Source: Lycorma delicatula
Lineage: Eukaryota > Arthropoda > Insecta > Hemiptera > Fulgoridae
NCBI RefSeq assembly: GCF_047948215.1
Contig: NC_134456.1
Coordinates: forward strand, 67,110,029-67,174,028
Direction of reading: 5' to 3'
Length of the DNA: 64,000 nucleotides
The position numbers and the translations under genes are program-made. Position 1 is the first letter of the stretch. The number at the start of each line of letters is the position of its first letter. Below the pieces are notes generated by a model that searched no databases, was not told the origin of the DNA, and worked only from the letters and a program-made list of their open reading frames with translations. Shown one piece after another: positions 12,229 to 25,605 of this stretch.

Positions 12229-13078
12229 GTTATAAACCAGTTACTCAATGTTTAATTATAGTGACAGTTGATAAAAAGAACACACCATCTTTTGGTAAAA
12301 CATACATAAAAATTTAAAGAAAATAATTTAAAATTAAATTCGTCTTGTTTATCTTTAAAATTGTAAGGAAATATAATTTTATCTAAAAATATTTGTATGA
12401 TAGTAACTTTGGTAAAAATCACGGTAGTAATTTGAATAGTAGTAAACTTTTATATTAAAATTTTAAAAACTAAAAACTATAACAAATAATTAATTATTGT
12501 AAATTCTTCATTTTTTGTTTGTTTTATTGATTCAAAGCTTATTTACAATTGTTTACATCTAAAGAAACTTTTAGTAAATTGAATCACATTCCAAATCACA
12601 TGATAATTATTTCTCAGCAATTACTTCTCATAATTAAACGCTAGTATAATAAAAAATGTTTATGCCAAACAGATACAGTTAGCATTTATGAATGACACTC
12701 AATGTCAGTAGAACAATACAAAGCAAAATACGTATAACATAATGAGTAGAAGTAAAAAAAAAAAATTATGAACCAATTTAAAAAAAAAGAAGAAGAGTAT
12801 ATAAATAACAGGTTTGAAATTAAGAGTCGAATAGATGTAGCACAGTACTCATATCCGAATTTATTATAGAAACATTAAAACACTATAGGGACACGTAGAT
12901 CTAGAGTGTACAGTTGGGACAACTTTCTTTTGTCATCCATATTGTCTTGTAGGTTTACAGCCAAGTGATTTGTGTGATAGTTTTAAGCCGAAGTTTACAC
13001 TTTGAACTGAAAGTTGTATCTCCTCCCAATCGGATTTTCAAAATACATTTACACTCGTATATGTATATTATTGGTTTT

Positions 13079-13508
13079 TACTTCCTTCTACGAAGTAAAG
13101 GAAGTATTGTGATCGCGAAACATTTCGGTTTTCAGATTTTAACGGAAATATTAATTTTGATCATCCCTGAATCCATTTGACTACTTTCATTGGATCCAGA
13201 GTTATAGCCAAATAAAATTTTAATTAATATATTTGGACCTTACAAGGATATTAGACTTCACTTTCTTTTTTTAACTTTTTTTAAATTTAAATATATTGAT
13301 TTATTAATAATTATTAACTTCTGATTGTAAAAAAAATTACGGTAAATTATAATCCAATAATTACAGTAAAAAAAAAAAAAAAATATTGAAAAAACATCAG
13401 AAGTTATTAATAAAATAAAATTCTATATACTTTCCATTTAAAAAAACAATGTGTATATGTAATTTAATAGGTGTAGAAGGAAGTCATGTGATGACCACAT
13501 CAGATTTT
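13079..13508 (-). repeat. Family A repeat, internally deleted copy
   Basis: Reverse orientation. It carries both ends: the hairpin CTTCCTTCTACGAAGTAAAG at 13080 and the other terminus (GAAGGAAGTCATGTGATGAC) near 13480. About 300 bp of the middle is lost between the GAATCCATTTGACTA block and ATTGGATCCAGAGTTATAGC. Confidence 0.85.
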
Positions 13509-14145
13509 TTTATTACGTAAACGTTTTGGTAGAGTGCGGATTTTAAATAAGTTATCATTCATTTCTAAAATTGACATGTTTTTAGACTTAAAAATTAATA
13601 TTTGTTTTCTCTAATAATACCAGTGTAATTTGATTTTTGTTTGTTTAAATGCTTGTAAATATAGTCGCTGAAAATGTTTTACAAAATTTCCGTTTGTCAT
13701 TCCTTTGCAGACTGTTTTTTACAGTTTTTCTGTCTGCATTCATTGTTATAGACACATGCTTTATTATTAATATTATAATTAGATGTTTGTTTTTAACATT
13801 AATTAAATTAATTATACTTTTTAAATAAAAATCAGTTTTTTAGTTAGTTAAATGATTTTTAAAATGGTTTATCCGTGTTAGATTTATAACGTAAACAAAA
13901 ATACATTTTTTTTTATTTTTATTTTTTTTTTAAAGTTGGGATATACTGATGTTTATCAAGATTATAGTTTAGGTTGTATTAATAATACTTTAGTATGTAG
14001 TTAGTTTTTGGTAATGTGACTATTTGAAGATTTGAAGGACAAGAAAAATTGATTTTCAAAAAAAGTGCAGTTTTAACTTATTTTTGCCTTTTTATGTTGT
14101 TATTTAAAAACTAAACTTTTTCTTTTCTTTATATTTCAAAAAAAT

Positions 14146-14757
14146 TGATGTGGACACCAAATGACTACCTTGTACGCCTATTAAATTATATTACACATTT
14201 TTTTATAAAATAAAGTACATCAAATTTTATTTCATTAATAATTCCTGATATTTTTCAATTTTTTTTTATTTTTGTTACTTAATTATTATTTATTGTAAAA
14301 AGTTATTTTACAGAGGTTAATTATTAATAAATCAATATATTTAGTTAAAAAAAAATTTAAAGCCTTCCCTTTGTAAGCTCCAAATATTTCATTAATTAAA
14401 ATTTTATTTGTCTATAACATTGGAATAAATACCACATGATATATCGTTGAAAAGCTCTCAATGATGGCTTATTACTGCACTAAGGAAAAAATCCCAAATC
14501 CAAATTTTTCTGGATTTTTGGGTTTTTTGGATACTTTTGTTATGTCGATCGCAATCAAAAGGGGACGTGCCAAAATTTAATCATCCTACGGGTAATCGTT
14601 TTTTAGTTATGGGAGATGTATACGTACGTACAGAGATCATGCCCAAAACTAGTCAAAATGGATACATTAATAGTCAAAATGGATATTTCTGTTAAAATAT
14701 GAAAACCGACATTTTTTGCGATCACAATACTTCCTTTACTTCGTACAAGGAACTAAA
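14146..14757 (+). repeat. Family A repeat, near full-length copy
   Basis: It begins TTGATGTGGACACCAAATGA and ends at GCGATCACAATACTTCCTTT followed by the ACTTCGTACAAGGAA arm of the terminal hairpin. It contains AAAAGCTCTCAATGATGGC, GCAATCAAAAGGGGACGTG, and ACGTACGTACAGA. A short internal stretch is missing relative to the 22.4-kb copy. Confidence 0.88.
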
Positions 14758-16239
14758 AATAGGTAATCATTTTAGGGAAATATTTAGTATTCAGTTAATG
14801 TGACGTAGTTTAAATTGATTTATTTATTGGACATTACCAGAATATTACCAAAATTTTTAATCGATATTTTTTTTAAATATTTATGATACAGGTTATTATC
14901 ATTTCTTTCATGTATTGTAAAAATAACTCTGGCATTATGCCTGTTAAAGGTGAGGCTATTGATAATCTTTTATAATAGTAGTTACCATTGAATTTAAAGT
15001 ACTGTAATTTTGATTTGTTCATAGTTCCAGAAGCGATATCACCTTGATTTTTTAACACTATATTATTTATTTTGCATTATATCTTCAAGTTAACGCTTTT
15101 TAGGGCGGATTGATATTTAAAGATTTTACAAGGTGCGCAGGTATAATTTATTAAAAGATGAATAATGGGTATATTTTCATTACAAAAATTTTAAAGCCAA
15201 AATAATCTTCGTTTGTGTGAGTAATAGCCTAGGCTAATCAAAAATTCATTAATAAATAATACATTTTACATTTAAAAATTTATTTATGTGTGATACAAAA
15301 AAATTGTTTTATTAACATCAACAAATTGTACTGGCAGCAGAATAATTTATTCTAATTCAGGAATAAAGATAATAGACATCGCTCATAATTTTAAATTTAT
15401 AATTTCTTCATTTATTCTTAAGTAACCTCTGCAATAGTATTCAAGAAAAAAAAATAAAAGCAGTTAGTGGAAGAATTTTATAATTAATTTTAAAGTTATA
15501 TACTAAAGAAGAAAAGCTAAATACTACATACTACTTCTTTTCGTAGTGGCAGAAAATTGGTTTTCTAATGAAAGGTTAGCCAGAACTGAATGATGTTAAT
15601 AGAAAATCGTTTGCACGTATTGTACGAGTATCTATTATTTAGAAGATTTAACTAAAAAAAGTTAGTAGTTTACACTATTTTAAGTTTACTTTACTTTTAA
15701 AAATCTAATGACCGTTAAGTAACGAATGCCATATGATAATCACATTTTTAAAACTTTGCTTATAAATGGTTATCATTTTTGTCTCTTTCCTTTTACACGT
15801 TATAAATGAAAAAAAAAAAAAAAATAGATAGTTTCAGATGTACATGAAATAGAAATATTTCAGATACATGTCTCTTCACCAGATTTTAGTTTATAAGGCA
15901 ATTTAATATCTTCAGTTTTCCGATAAAGAACCAAGAATGCCAGGTTTAAGAGATTCATTAAAATCGAGTATATTTAGGATTTCTTGATATTGACATTTTA
16001 TTTTCTATAATTTTTTTTATAAAAATAAAAACCGTGTTACTAAAAATACTGGGATTGCACTATATTTACAGTCAGTTTCTTTTTTCTTCAGTGCATCACT
16101 ATGTGAAGTCATTTGACACTTATAACTTTTAACCTTAAAACTTATTGAACTCACTTATTTGAATTTTATTTTATTATGTTTAATTTTTTAAAAATTTCAC
16201 GTATATTGGAAGTAACGAAATTCATCTCAACAGCATCCT
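14758..16239. other. Intron DNA without recognised features
   Basis: AT-rich, no recognised protein or structural signal. Confidence 0.5.
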
Positions 16240-16790
16240 ATATTTAGTTTTTGATTGGGCGAAACATATCAAATCTAACCGGAAACAGTTGGAATTCAAG
16301 TTTAATGTATTGGCTGATAGATCTCGACTTTCGGTAGAAAGTAAATTATTGATTTATAAATCGGTTTTGAAGCCTGTTTGGGCTTACTGGCTTGAATTGT
16401 GGGGTACAGCGTGCAAGTAATAACATACTTGAACACTAGCAGATAAAAAAATTGCGAAAAATGATAAACATACCCTGATACATAAGCAATAGCCTCATAT
16501 ATAATGATCATAAGTTGAGAACCGTTCTGCAAGAAATCTCTTTGGTCAGCCTACGGTATCAAAATCGTTTGGAACGCACCCGAATTATTTGGCGGTCAAT
16601 TTATTGGGTAATACGATCAGTGATTTTTCAAAATTGCTAAGGAATAATATTCTTTGTTTGCCTTACCCGTTTCAATTAAGTGCCTCTATGGTCTGGCTGA
16701 ACGGAAAACTGTTCTATTTCATTACTTTCATTTCGTTGTTATCGTTACGTCATCAGCCGCTGGGACAGTGACTGCTTAATGTTAGTTCAA
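16240..16790 (+). mobile_element. Jockey-clade remnant, RT thumb and C-terminus
   Basis: The translation gives WAKHIKSNRKQLEFKF, then RSRLSVESKLLIYKSVLKPV and WAYWLELWGTACK before a stop at about 16420. Further on come ISLVSLRYQNRLERT and, in the next frame, HPNYLAVNLLGNTISDF. These are the Jockey KRK-linker, LS-SKLLIYK, LKPVWAYGLELWG and RLE-HPN-LA-NLL blocks in the correct order. Internal stops, a frameshift near 16580 and the absence of the palm domain mark a 5'-truncated dead copy. It lies just downstream (minus-strand sense) of exon 1, on the opposite strand. Confidence 0.85.
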
Positions 16791-17013
16791 ATATAGATAA
16801 TTTAATAAAGTTTTTGTTTATTAATTACATTGCATCTGCGAATTTTTTCTAATTTTGATCTATTTATTTATTTTTTGTCGATTTTGTGTACGTACAATGT
16901 AATATTTTCTATCAAATACCAACGTGAATAATAAATACTATCGTGATGTTTTAATTAAAAAATTATTATTTTATGTCATTAATAAATGTATATACAAATA
17001 AACTTAAAATTAC

Positions 17014-17440
17014 CTCGTGGATTTTCTTTGACGAGGATCTCTTTCGGCGGAAGAGCTATTGAAAGCGCTGGATTAAAGTCTTGCGAATTAAGATTCTCTG
17101 GACTTAGTACTAAAGGATTTGATAGGTGACGTGGAGAAGGAGATGTATTTTCGTTTTTCATAGATTGTGATGAGAGTTGATCTTGTTTTAAGTACGACCT
17201 TAATTTATCCAATATTTGTTGCCGATGTTGCTGCTGTAATTGTTGGATCTGTTCTTTCGGTATTTTTTGTTGTGTAGATACCGTTATTCTACGATTCTGT
17301 TGTTGGTGTTTGTCGTTACGTTTCTTTGAAGGATGCTTGACTTTCCCTGTCGTCGACTGTGACTCTACAGTTGCACTCAGACAAACCACCAATAAAATCA
17401 ACGCCTGCAGGCAGAAAGTTTTATCAGAAAGTTTCACCAT
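17014..17440 (-). CDS. First coding exon of an unnamed secreted Gln-rich protein
   Basis: The minus strand opens with AAAATGG at 17440, a good start context. It encodes a signal peptide: Lys and polar residues, then a hydrophobic core at residues 11-23 (ALILLVVCLSA), with likely cleavage near residues 24-28 (TVESQ). The mature part is basic and Gln-rich (HQQQNRR around residue 47, IQQLQQQHRQQ around residue 70), followed by Ser/Pro-rich sequence. The exon runs 142 codons plus one base to a CGAG|GTAATT donor at 17013. Joined to 4999-4671 it gives at least 252 residues. The Gln/Lys run suggests a helical or disordered secreted factor, but no family was recognised, so no function is assigned. 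It is the best host gene in the window. Confidence 0.75.
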
Positions 17441-19217
17441 TTTATACAGTTACTCTCTCAAATAGATTGTAAGTATGTTGCATATCATTATAATCTACAT
17501 CAACCTGCAGTAACAAGAATTATTATTTATATATAATATAACATAGCCTAAATCATTATTATAAAGAAATTCACCTTTTTTCTATAATCTTAATTCATGA
17601 ATTTTTAAAAAATAATTCTTATAACATTCAATTAACGACGGTTTGAGACTTTAGTTGCCATAAATGAACTTAAAAATAAATTAGATAATGGTAAGTAAAT
17701 AACTTCCACGTAAATTATTGACTGTAAGAAAACGTGTACACTATTATAAAACGTGTTTTAATTAGTTTAATTACGTCTGTAACTTAACATTTTTTTTATA
17801 TTGATCAGGATACACATTTCTATACCGAACAAATTGGATCGCTAAAATTTTTCCTTCAAATATACCAATATAACTTTTGGTATAATAATAAAACAATACT
17901 TGGTAAACATTTTAAATATTATTTTTAAATATTCAATAAATACATTATGTATAGAAGAAATTATAGCTACTATTTTAATACTTATTTTTAAAAAAACATA
18001 GCTTTTATAAATTTGCTCTCGTAAGCAACGACATATGCAGAATATACTATGTTAATTTGTGATCATTATTTAAGATTGACGTATAATTATTAAAATAGTT
18101 CAACTGGTGTAATCGGCTGTATGTAGTTATTTTAAATTAATCTATTCATTCATTAACATAACATGAACAAAAACAAAAAAGTATCTGCTGTTTTAAATAA
18201 ATATTTAAACAAAAGAGAGAAAAAAAATTTATACAATAAAAAAGTATAGTAATAAAATGAAAAAATCTAATCCAATAATACAGTAATATGACGTTGATTA
18301 TAATTGAACTATCAGTTTGTGTTTCAAATGAATACATGTACCATGTAATTTCCATAATTATATAATGAAATTTTGTATAGAAATTCCATAAATATTAAAA
18401 TTTTGTTTTAATTTAAAAAAACATTATAAGTGCATATAAAATGGAAATAGAATCAGTAAAGAAGAGAGAAACTGGGAAATTTCTGCACTAAAAAAAATTA
18501 CTACATTAAATAAAAAAACACAAGAAGGGAAAGAAATCAACTTTATTAACTGTTTTCTCAAAGGATTGCAAACTGTAATGTAAATAAAAATAATAAAAGC
18601 TAGAAATTTGTAAAGTAATGAGTTGTTCCGTAGCGTTAGAAACTTGTAATCTATATCATAAAAGTTCCGTAGCGATGTAAGAAAGTAATGAAGACTGTAC
18701 ACGTACTGATCTTATTCTATCACGATTCTAATCCATGAAATAAATACACAGCAGAAGAAAGATTTTGCAGGCCGATGAGATGAAATTTAAAAAGGAAAAG
18801 AGACAGGATAAGGAATGTTAATAAGAGACAGGATAAGTGAAATGATAATAAGAGATATTTATGTGAATGAATAACAATAATAATAGGTAGATGAATAATG
18901 AATTGGCATAGAAAGCACTATGTGCAATAGAGATGATTAGAACAGAATATTCGAAGGATTGATCAGAATAAATTTGAAAGAAATTATCAGAAAATGGCGA
19001 ATTATGAACTTCTTTCTTAATTAAAATAATATAATAATTTGCATACTATGTCATTGTAAAAGATTATAATAATACATTTTTTATCAAAGTGTTAAAGAAG
19101 TGGACGACTAAAGATTTACCTAACACTTGACCGACCTAATCTCTCCTTAACAAGGGTATTTTTATGTCAATATAATTTTTAAATTAATTTTTGAAAGGAG
19201 ATAAATTTTAAAAATCG

Positions 19218-19260
<43 letters not shown>

Positions 19261-22200
19261 CAATATATTTATCTTCAACATACGCACATACATTTTTATA
19301 TTTGTAAACCATATACAGACATACATTTTTTAAGCTAGGATAGTAAAAAAAAAATCGTCCATTATTTTTATGAGTTCAATACTATGATTTCTGCTTAATT
19401 TTTTCTATGGTTCAATAATTTAATCACAAGATACACGATTTTATTAAAATAGAAAGTTAAACTACGGATATATCGTAATAAAAAAAGTATTTTGTATTAA
19501 TAACGGGGATTAATATTTTTTTAAATAATAAAATATTTTTTTAACTATTAATAAAATAGTAACATAATAAATTGATATAATAGTTATTTATTACTTAGAA
19601 CTAAACTAAATTATTTTTAATATTTAAAATATAAGGCATACAAATAGAAGCATTTGATATTTTTATTTAAATTTTATACGAAATCAAAATTTTTACTATA
19701 ATTATTTTTATTATTCTGGATGAACTTACTCAACTTGTTTCAAAAATGTTTTAAAGAAGTGGCCTTTGAATTTTGTTGAATAAAAATGTTCTGCGAACAT
19801 AAAACCGTGGCTTGTTTGTAATTAAACGAAAATAAAAATGTTATAAATGTTGTATTAAAACAAACTTATGTATTTAAAAAATTGCAGTCATTGAAAAATT
19901 ATTCCTTTATCAAATAAAAGCTTGCATTATAAAAAAATATAATGTGTAACAAATTTTGAACTTAATTCTTGTTTGTTTGTTAGATGGATTACAATTGACA
20001 TTATCATTTTGCAAAAATAGATATAATTATTTTAATTCTATTTGGGTTTTAATTTTTTTTCTAATCTTTAAAAAGAGCTTTAAGTGAGTGAGGTAGTGTG
20101 CGCGCGCGTGGATGGGTGTGTGTATTTTTTGTCTGTGTTTATTTAGTTTTTCTCAAAAAAATTATGTCAAACATTACAATCAAGTCGGGGGTACATAATA
20201 ACCTAATATATTTTGTAAAAAAACTTTCAGAAATCGATGTTATAGAGATCCTGATCTTATTCCAACAATTTGTTTAGCCCCTTAGACAGCTACATAAACA
20301 TAACTTAGTTTCAAGAATTATACGTTTACCCTAAGTGTTCCAACTTAAACTACACTTTTTTTGCTCCTGCAAGTAGTTTATTTCATATTGTGATAAATAA
20401 ATAATTTAATAACCTGGGCTATTAGTTACTATTTACCATTAATTATTATTACTATTTACTATTGCTATTATTTACTGTTTCTTATGGCTAAAAATCAAAA
20501 TTAAAAATGATGAAATCTGTTTGTTACATACTGTTCGTTGATGAAATTTTCTAAAGGACTTACGGACTATAAATAATCTTTCGTAAAAATCCTACTCGCT
20601 CTTCCCCTCGTAGGAAAATCGTAAAAGAAATTTTAATGAAAATTTTGATTGAAAGTTGAGGTTTATATTCATAATTTAATCATATTTTTTTGAAAGATAA
20701 AATTGTGGAAATAAAATATTTTTCAATTTATAAGTATTACAGTATTTTTATTAATTTTGTCTTAGATCTTAATTTAAAGAATTTATAGGTATTAAAATTT
20801 TTTATCAACATCATTTGCCGTTGGTATATAATATAAATATGATAGGCCTATTTTTACATTAATTATATTGAAAAAATAATCGTATTCATCTAACATAAAT
20901 TTTTTAAAGTCTCTTTTAATATTTAAAAAAAAAAAGATAAATAATATATTCATATACCGTAAGCAGTATTTAAATTAATATATTTACTACTCTTGAAAAA
21001 AACGATGGATATTTTTTAATGAACTGAAGAACATAAAATTATTTAAAAAATTCTTTCAGTTGTTCGGTTCACATTATTTTTTGAACAAAATTTATTGTCT
21101 ATTCAAAAATGGGATTATTTTTTTTGGTTTTTGGGTAAGACTACAGTTGAGAACGTTAATGGAGTAAATTTAAAACTTTTAAAATTTATTATCGAAAATA
21201 AGTTTGCATCATGTATTATGAAATTGCATTATATTCAACAGTAGTAACTTTTATTAAAACTAGATAAATTTGAATTTAAAGCAAAACAGACGTATTTCTG
21301 AATTGATATTATAATTTCTCTATTACCGAAAAAATTGGTAAATGTGGTTTGGTAATATATGTCTTCAAAAACAATTTTTTAATATATTGGACGAGTAGTT
21401 TTAATATATTAATTACATTTTAATATATTTCCATTTCATTAAACTATTATTATTTTATATAAAACTACAATTAGTTATATCTTTCCCCTTTAAGAGATAT
21501 TTTTATTATGTTTACCGCATGAATATTTTTAAAATGAATATCATTAATGTCAGAAAAGTTGTACCGCATGTTACTTGAAATACTTTATGTGCATAATAAT
21601 CGTAAGAAAGACCGGAGCAAAGAGTGAAAAAAACCAGCATTTTATATATATATAATATAATTAATCTATTGAAAGTTTTTAAGTTATATTCTCATAATGT
21701 AACTTAATATACCATCATTAAATTAAAATTGATAACGCTATACCGCATTATATAATTCTATAAGCAATCAATCATTAATTAATTAAACTAAATTAGTAAA
21801 ACGATTTTAATGTGTCACTGAACTTCATACTGCTAAAACAATCAATATAACAAATGACTCACTGACCTTGAGTTCCATCTTCTAGCTTCTTCTGTCGTAG
21901 ACTAAAGAAAAGATGAACCTTGGCTTACACTGGTGGAATCATCGCCTGCATCCCTCCTTTCTTCCTTAAGATTATACTTGTAAAGCAGCTTGATACCCTC
22001 CATTCTTTTCTAGTTCTTTATCTCTCTCAAAACACCGTTTTAACGATCATGTTAATATCAAGCTTGTAAATCCTGTTTTTGTATCTTGACTTTCAATTTC
22101 TCTCAACATTTTACTGTCTTTCTTTTTATATTACTTATACTTTTTTAATGGTTATTATTTTTATCTTCTTTGTTTTGTTTGTTAATGGAAAATGTATGAC

Positions 22201-22405
22201 TTTAATAACAAATTTCTTACTGAGATGTATTTTTTAACTGGCTTAAATTTAAAACAACAGAACTTCTAAACAATATTTCGTTTGTTATTCTGTGTTGTAA
22301 ATATTATTTTGCGTAAAGATGGAATGAAATACTATGATTAAAAAATAAACTCTTAGGAAGATTTTTACATTTCCTGCTGTTTAGCGGTCTCTTAAAGAAA
22401 AAAAA
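17441..22405. other. AT-rich DNA upstream of the secreted-protein gene
   Basis: It should contain the 5' UTR and promoter of the minus-strand gene just right of 17440, but no clear TATA or initiator was singled out. Around 20090-20125 a short alternating GTGTGCGCGCGCGTG tract could adopt Z-form DNA. No other recognised genes. Confidence 0.45.
19218..19260. repeat. Compound (TA)n(CA)n microsatellite
   Basis: A TA tract at 19218-19242 runs directly into a CA tract at 19243-19260. Confidence 0.92.
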
Positions 22406-23128
22406 TCTGATGTGGACACCATATGACTTCCTTGTACGCCTATTAAATTACATATACACATTTTTTAGAAGTACATAAAATTTTATTTCACTAATAACTT
22501 CTGATTTTTTTATATATGTATTTTTTTATTGCTATTATTGAATTATTGTTTATTGTAAACATTTTTTTACAATCAGAATTTAATAATTAATTATTAATAA
22601 ATCAATATATTTAAATTAAAAAAAAGGAAATGAAGTGATTTGAACCGGTGTGCCTTCTTCTTGTAAGATCCAACCATATATTTCATTAATTAGAATTTTA
22701 TTTGGCTATAACTATGGAATCAATGAAAATAAATGTAACTTATTTTTAATGGTAACACTTATGATATATCGTTAAAAACCTCGCAATGATAGCTTATTAC
22801 TGCAGTTAAGACAAAGTCTAAAATCCAAATATTTTTGGATTTTGGGCTTTTTTGGACACTTTTGGTTGAGTCGATCGTAATCAAACGGGGAGGTGCACTA
22901 CTAGATGTTACAACAGTCCTAAAACCAAAATTTCAACATCGTACGGCTAATCGTTTTTGAGTTTTGCGAGATACATTCTCTCATTCGTAGGTACGTACGT
23001 ACAGACATCATGCCGAAACTAGTAAGAATGGATTCAGGGATGATCAAAATGGCTATTTCCGTTGAAATATGAAAACCGAAATTTTTCACGATTACTATAC
23101 TTCCTTGTACTCGTACAATGAAGTAAAG
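22406..23128 (+). repeat. Family A repeat, longest copy
   Basis: Starts TCTGATGTGGACACCATATG at about 22407, then CTTCCTTGTACGCCTATTAA. Ends TTACTATACTTCCTTGTACT then CGTACAATGAAGTAAAG. It has all the shared blocks: the ATTTCATTAATTAGAATTTT stretch, GATATATCGT, the GGATTTTGGGC fold, GGGGAGGTGCAC, and ACGTACGTACAGACATCATG. At about 720 bp it is the best reference for the family. Open frames crossing it are not coding. Confidence 0.9.
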
Positions 23129-25600
23129 GCAACTAATATTTTGTTTTGTAAAGTCCATTTTTACGTACATACTGCGAATTTTTTAGCACCTACTTACTAT
23201 GATTTATGTCTCATTATTTTTTTAACTTAGAATAATTAAATTTAATCAAGAATTTTAAATCCGTGAAAAAATCAAATAAGGAGATGGTTAGATACTTAAT
23301 ACGGCGTGTATTTTAAGTTTTCGAACTTTTTATAGTTCCATCCTGTCGACTTGCAATATTATTATTGTTATTGTTTTGTTATTTTTTTTTGTAGAGCATT
23401 ACTAGGGTGGATAAAGTCTGAAATCTCTACAGTGCAAAATATTTTCATTTTTTCGTTGGTTGGGTGTGGTAACTAAACGGTAGCAGCTGACTTGACAAAA
23501 GGCACCAGTTATCCCAAAATGACAAAGTTGACGTGGTTGCTATTCTTGAATAACCATCTCACGCTAAGCTCACCAAGAAAAATGAGGTGTGACGTGATTT
23601 TCTGATGACCTTTGCCACTGTAACAATATACTACCGTATATCAGCATTTATGCCGATATTTCAGTATGGGCCACTAAAATGTAAGAATTAGTTACATTTT
23701 GTTTCTTTAAGAGATATTTTTATTATATTTATCGCATGACTAATTATAAAATGAATATCATTGTTACAAAAAGTAACCGTCTAGCTAGAACCACATGTAC
23801 TAGAAATAAGATAATAATAACATATACTAGACAAGTTTGTTTTAATAGTTTTTTGTAGTGTACTTTTAACCATTCTTTAAATTTATTTTATAATAAATTT
23901 TATATTTTCTTTGTTTATTTCGAATAATTGATTGCAGTTAATTATCTTACACGTTACCAGTACAGGATCAAAATAGAAATGTTCATAACGTTATTACAAT
24001 ATATCAACTACATCTGCAAATAAAGTGCTTGTTTTCTAAATAAAAAAATAAAATAAACACAAATATAACACAAATAAACATAAACATAAATAAACACAAA
24101 ACAAAACAAAAATAGTTTTAAAATTAGTTAAATGAATTTGGGTTAAAGATGAGGGAATCGGTTTGAAATTTTACTGAATCTAGCCTTCCATCTAAAGAAG
24201 CCTGCTGTAGTTGTATTCTTTTTTATAAGCTTTTTCATTATCTTCTGTTTATTCAGTATTCAGAAGTGTCAATATAAGTTCAAAATTTGAAATAACATTA
24301 AGATAAATGTGAACAAACAAAATTTAACCGTCATTGAAGGGAAATATTTAGGTATAGTTTCTTAACTTCTCGATTAGTTTTTGTTATAGATAAATGGGAT
24401 AATTTCCAGGTCCTCCAGAAAAAATTAGAGTATTAAAAATTACTCACTGTTAAAGGATCTCATTTCTTTTTTTAATTACCTATTTTTTAGAACCGTTAAT
24501 TACAAATTGAAATTTTGCACGGCGTTTAATAATATATATTTAAAGTATTAATCAGTCTATTTACTTTAATTAAAATCTTAGTTTCTAAACATCGTAGTAA
24601 TTATTACTGTTAATCTAACTCTATCTTATGTAACTTTTTAGTTTTATAGACGTATATATATTGAGTTATTAATTTAAAAACAGTTTTAATAGAAATAAAG
24701 AAAGGTCTTCGTGAGTAATTAAACATTATTTTATAAGTTACTACATCAACAATATAACTAGGTCAGTTATAGTATGAATAAGTATGCTGTAAGATTTTAA
24801 ACTGTTGACATTAATACAAAACTACATGAAAAAAGTATTATATAATTTTTTTTTTATAAAAAGTGACTAACTGATTAATCAAAATGTAAGTCATACAAAT
24901 TCACTCACTACAAAACTCAACTCTTATAGACTAAGAAAAGATAGTTAAGTAGATTCTTAGTTGAACAAAAAAATTGAGACAACTTATAAATCTTTACAAG
25001 AGAAAATGAATGACATAATTATAGTGGTCTATTTTTTTTATTTTCAATTAATTAGAAGGTTTTTTTTTTTAAATAGTTTTGCGATTATTATTTGCTTTTA
25101 TTTTATAACGTTTAAACTGTTTTAGTCCTCATTATTGTATATATTTATTCATTTAAAAGCTTCAAAATCATTTTCAATTTATTAGATACGTTTAATATTT
25201 CTTTTTAATATAGCAATTTTAAGTAGAGCAAATAATATGAACAAAGTAAAAATTAATAAGTTTTTTTAATAAATATCTACATATTCTTTTTCTTGCAAAA
25301 TAAATCTAGCAATATATGTATTTTCATATCGTTTCGCTTCTGAAACTGATTGTCCAAGAGATTAAGAGCGACTACATCCGTTTTTGATTCTTACGACGAT
25401 GGAAGACTGGGATCGTCCTTTATAGGCTAATTCGCACAACTGCCAGTCGACGTTTGTACAAAGTTTATATAGTATCGGTGTATGTAGTTTTTTTTAATAT
25501 TGTTCTATCTAATATATAGTATTTATAGAATAGATGTTTGTAGGTTTTAGATTATTGTCGTTTTTTTACAGCGTTGAAAAAGTTATTTTCAAATTTTTAA
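23129..25600. other. No recognised genes
   Basis: AT-rich. A less AT-rich patch at about 23395-23690 has short broken frames that resemble coding debris, but no family could be named. Confidence 0.45.
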
Positions 25601-25605
25601 AATTT

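Larger units (their letters stand above)
5000..17013 (-). other. Predicted 12-kb phase-1 intron loaded with mobile elements
   Basis: Inferred from the GT donor at 17013-17012 (CGAG|GTAATT) and the CAG acceptor at 5002-5000. It contains a Tc1-like transposase relic, an R1-type gag relic, four family A repeats and a Jockey remnant, on both strands. A skipped small exon inside cannot be excluded; a transcript would decide. Confidence 0.5.

Noticed and set aside
12965..13180. Open frame resembling a short membrane protein
   Set aside because: Most of it lies in a family A repeat, and the same DNA elsewhere is full of stops.
21900..22030. Minus-strand open segment ending in a GTAAGC donor-like site
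   Set aside because: Only 34 codons, an upstream in-frame stop, and no recognisable domain or acceptor.
22919..23170. Minus-strand open frame
   Set aside because: It is the 3' part of a family A repeat read through, not conserved as a frame in the other copies.
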